This document shows positions 62,534 to 64,000 of a stretch of DNA of 64,000 bases, in pieces. The DNA is from Gemmatimonas sp. Lineage in GTDB: Bacteria; Gemmatimonadota; Gemmatimonadetes; Gemmatimonadales; Gemmatimonadaceae. Below the pieces are notes generated by a model. That model saw only the letters and a program-made list of their open reading frames with translations, had not been told where the DNA came from and did not search any database. The stretch lies in assembly GCA_011390935.1 (NCBI GenBank), contig JAABRL010000003.1:134740-198739 (forward strand), in the 5' to 3' direction. How positions within the stretch are numbered: the stretch's first letter is position 1; every line of letters begins with the position of its first letter. A program made the translations under genes and the position numbers.

Positions 62534-62693
62534 GCTCGCTGGGCTGGGCGAAGGGATCAGCAACGAACTCATGAGGGGTGAGAATATCGTCGAGCAAATC
62601 CCAACCGGGGCGTGCCTCACTCGCGATCCGGCCGACCGCTCATCTCGCCCCTCACGATTTGGTTGCCGTCCCCTTCGCCCAGCCCAACGAGCT
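62534..62693 (+). repeat. 160-bp palindromic element, copy 6
   Basis: Begins GCTCGCTGGGCTGGGCGAAG and ends CCCAACGAGCT, 6 bp after the rocD stop. Arms contain AACTCATGAGGGGTGAG and CTCGCCCCTCACGATTTGG (one change from consensus). Only 11 bp separate it from copy 7, so they form a tandem pair in the same orientation. Confidence 0.9.
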
Positions 62694-62704
62694 CCGAACG
62701 TCCC

Positions 62705-62866
62705 GGCTCGATGGGCGGGGCGAAGGAATCAGCAACGAACTCCTGAGGGGTGAGGGTCTCGCGCGAACAGATCCCAACGGAGGCCGGCATCGGTCGCGAT
62801 CCGGCCGACCGCTCATCTCACCCCTCACGATTTGGTTGCGGGCCCCGTCGCCCCGCCCAACGAGCG
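62705..62866 (+). repeat. 160-bp palindromic element, copy 7
   Basis: Begins GGCTCGATGGGCGGGGCGAA and ends CGCCCAACGAGC. Arms contain AACTCCTGAGGGGTGAG and CTCACCCCTCACGATTTGG; middle GGCCGGCATCGGTCGCGAT. It ends 7 bp before the S9 peptidase stop codon. The CGAAGG/CCCCGTCGCC pairing is slightly worn, so the two tandem copies have diverged. Confidence 0.9.
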
Positions 62867-62873
62867 CCGAACC

Positions 62874-64000
62874 CTACCGCTCGACCAGCCTCGCTCGAAA
62901 CCAGTCCCCCATCTCCCCCCACCACACCCGCTGATTCGCGGGCCGCATCACCCAGTGCCCCTCATCCGGAAACAGCACCAACCGGCTCTCCACCCGCTGC
63001 CGTTGCAGCGCCGTAAACAGTGCCGTGCCCTCGGTGTACGGCACACGGAAATCCTGTTCGCCGTGCAGCACGAGTGTTGGCGTTCGCATGCGACCGGCGA
63101 GCAGATGTGGTGACCAGCGCCGATAGTTCTGCTGCTGTGCCACCCGATTCCACCAGGGCCCGCCGAACTCCCATTCGGTGAACCACAGTTCGTCCGTGGC
63201 ACCGGCCATGTGCTCCAGGTTGAAAATGCCGGCGTGCGACGCATACGCGGCAAAGCGCGACGTGTTCGCATTCATCCAGTTCACCATGTAGCCGCCAAAC
63301 GAGCCACCGGCTGCACCGACACGCGACGAATCAATCCACGGATGTCGCGCGAGTACCGTGTCCACGCCGCGCATGATGTCCTCGTAGACCTTGCCGCCCC
63401 AATCGCGCGACACTTCGTCAATGAACCGCTGACCGTAGCCGGTGGAACCGCGCGGATTGAGCGCGAGCACCACCATGCCCATCGACGCGAAGAGCTGCGC
63501 ATTCCAGCGCGTATTCCACTGGTCCAGCCATGCGCCCTGCGGCCCGCCGTGCACGAGTACGAGCATCGGCCAGCTGCGCGTGCTGTCGAACTGCGGCGGA
63601 CGCACGAGGAAGCCGTGCACCTTGGCGTCGCCGGCCCCGGTGTACTCCACATCCTGCGCTGGTCGCAGGTCGAGCTGCGCCAGCAGACTCTCGTTTTCGC
63701 GCGTGAGCTGTCGCGGATTGCGCACGCCCGCGCTGCTGTACCGACCCATCCACAGATCGCCGGGGCGGTGCATCGCATCGCGCACCCACACGAGGGTGAT
63801 GGCCCCGTCAGCGCCCTGCTGAAACGCGAGCGACGACTGCGTGGAGTTGTTCGTGCGCAGCAGCCGCTCGGGGTTGCCGTCGTGCATGCCGTCATCACTG
63901 ATCGCGAGACGCCAGATCGCCGTGCGCCCCTCCTCCTGCGTCTCCATGAGCAGCGTGCGACTTTCCGGGGCGAAGTAGAAGTGATCCGCGTGAAAATCCC
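62874..64000 (-). CDS. S9 prolyl oligopeptidase-family peptidase, C-terminal part (5' end outside window)
   Basis: The reading frame is open to base 64000, so the gene starts beyond the window; about 374 C-terminal residues are visible. The first part is the end of a beta-propeller-type domain (HFYFAPESRTLLMETQEEGRTAIWRLAISDDG). The catalytic alpha/beta-hydrolase domain follows: PMLVLVHGGPQGAWLDQW, nucleophile in GAAGGSFGGYMVNW (GxSxGG), acid in LVLHGEQDFRVPY and His in FPDEGHWVMRP. These match acylaminoacyl-peptidase/DPP-like S9C enzymes that cleave dipeptides or acylated residues from peptide N-termini. A signal peptide, if any, would lie outside. Confidence 0.93.
   Translation of the reverse strand, partial: DFHADHFYFAPESRTLLMETQEEGRTAIWRLAISDDGMHDGNPERLLRTNNSTQSSLAFQQGADGAITLVWVRDAMHRPGDLWMGRYSSAGVRNPRQLTRENESLLAQLDLRPAQDVEYTGAGDAKVHGFLVRPPQFDSTRSWPMLVLVHGGPQGAWLDQWNTRWNAQLFASMGMVVLALNPRGSTGYGQRFIDEVSRDWGGKVYEDIMRGVDTVLARHPWIDSSRVGAAGGSFGGYMVNWMNANTSRFAAYASHAGIFNLEHMAGATDELWFTEWEFGGPWWNRVAQQQNYRRWSPHLLAGRMRTPTLVLHGEQDFRVPYTEGTALFTALQRQRVESRLVLFPDEGHWVMRPANQRVWWGEMGDWFRARLVER

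Noticed and set aside
21433..62866. CRISPR array from the repeated blocks
   Set aside because: Repeats are about 160 bp, kilobases apart, in both orientations and palindromic; there are no regular spacers and no cas genes.
62534..62866. Small coding gene inside the 160-bp element
   Set aside because: Several copies give an open frame (for example ...GEGISNELMRGE...), but frames, starts and stops differ between copies, and open frames also arise on the other strand because of the palindrome. No consistent product.

Overview
The window looks like an uninterrupted chromosomal segment of a high-GC, diderm, aerobic bacterium. I judge it most likely a member of Gemmatimonadota (Gemmatimonas-like). 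Outer-membrane proteins (TonB-dependent receptor, TolC, RND pump) show the diderm envelope, and the large Ig-like/propeller and TIG/carboxypeptidase-regulatory lipoproteins are typical of that phylum as I remember it. The placement is from memory, not from a search. No phage, transposase, CRISPR array, rRNA or tRNA was seen. Nearly all DNA is coding, so the intergenic structure stands out.

Layout. 1-8974 (+): the 3' end of gyrA with a strong terminator, two surface lipoproteins, a PLP-dependent threonine/serine dehydratase coupled to a receiver-GAF-GGDEF diguanylate cyclase, and a saccharopine-dehydrogenase-like enzyme. 9015-11899 (-): a periplasmic binding protein translationally coupled to a chemoreceptor. 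12080-17283 (+): a caa3-type cytochrome oxidase operon (coxB with fused cytochrome c, coxA, coxC, coxD, ctaG). 17305-21423: a small membrane protein, a lipoprotein, a HGSNAT/NagX-like acyltransferase and dacB. 21603-27967: a giant Big_2/propeller lipoprotein behind an aspartase with an N-terminal cyclic-nucleotide-binding domain, divergent from a glycosylasparaginase. 28502-36389 (+): leuS behind an intensely folded 530-bp spacer, a two-PDZ protein whose start sits in a 67-nt hairpin, and an RND pump with its adaptor.

36568-50384 is mainly minus strand: a hybrid histidine kinase, a TonB receptor, and a tightly packed set of HD protein, ECF sigma factor, putative anti-sigma factor, Spy-like periplasmic protein, TolC, MacA and MacB-type permease that reads as a self-regulated envelope-stress/efflux operon without an ATPase gene. 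A small membrane protein, a cyclophilin and a HEAT-repeat protein follow. 50474-55659 (+): histone-deacetylase-like enzyme, alpha/beta hydrolase, unknown protein, PolX and endonuclease III. 55718-64000: M42 peptidase, BtuF-like protein, amidohydrolase, fasciclin protein, an Lrp-type regulator divergent from ornithine aminotransferase, and the 3' part of an S9 peptidase.

The most unusual signal is a family of seven near-identical-length (160-162 bp) imperfect palindromes, always between genes and in both orientations (21433, 36398, 48088, 51416, 60989, 62534, 62705). Other points are long GC hairpins near 28.0-28.4 kb and 59.6 kb, a hairpin that hides the ribosome-binding site and start of the PDZ gene, and a recurring TA(T/G)CTT box 5-6 nt before ATG that suggests leaderless transcripts.
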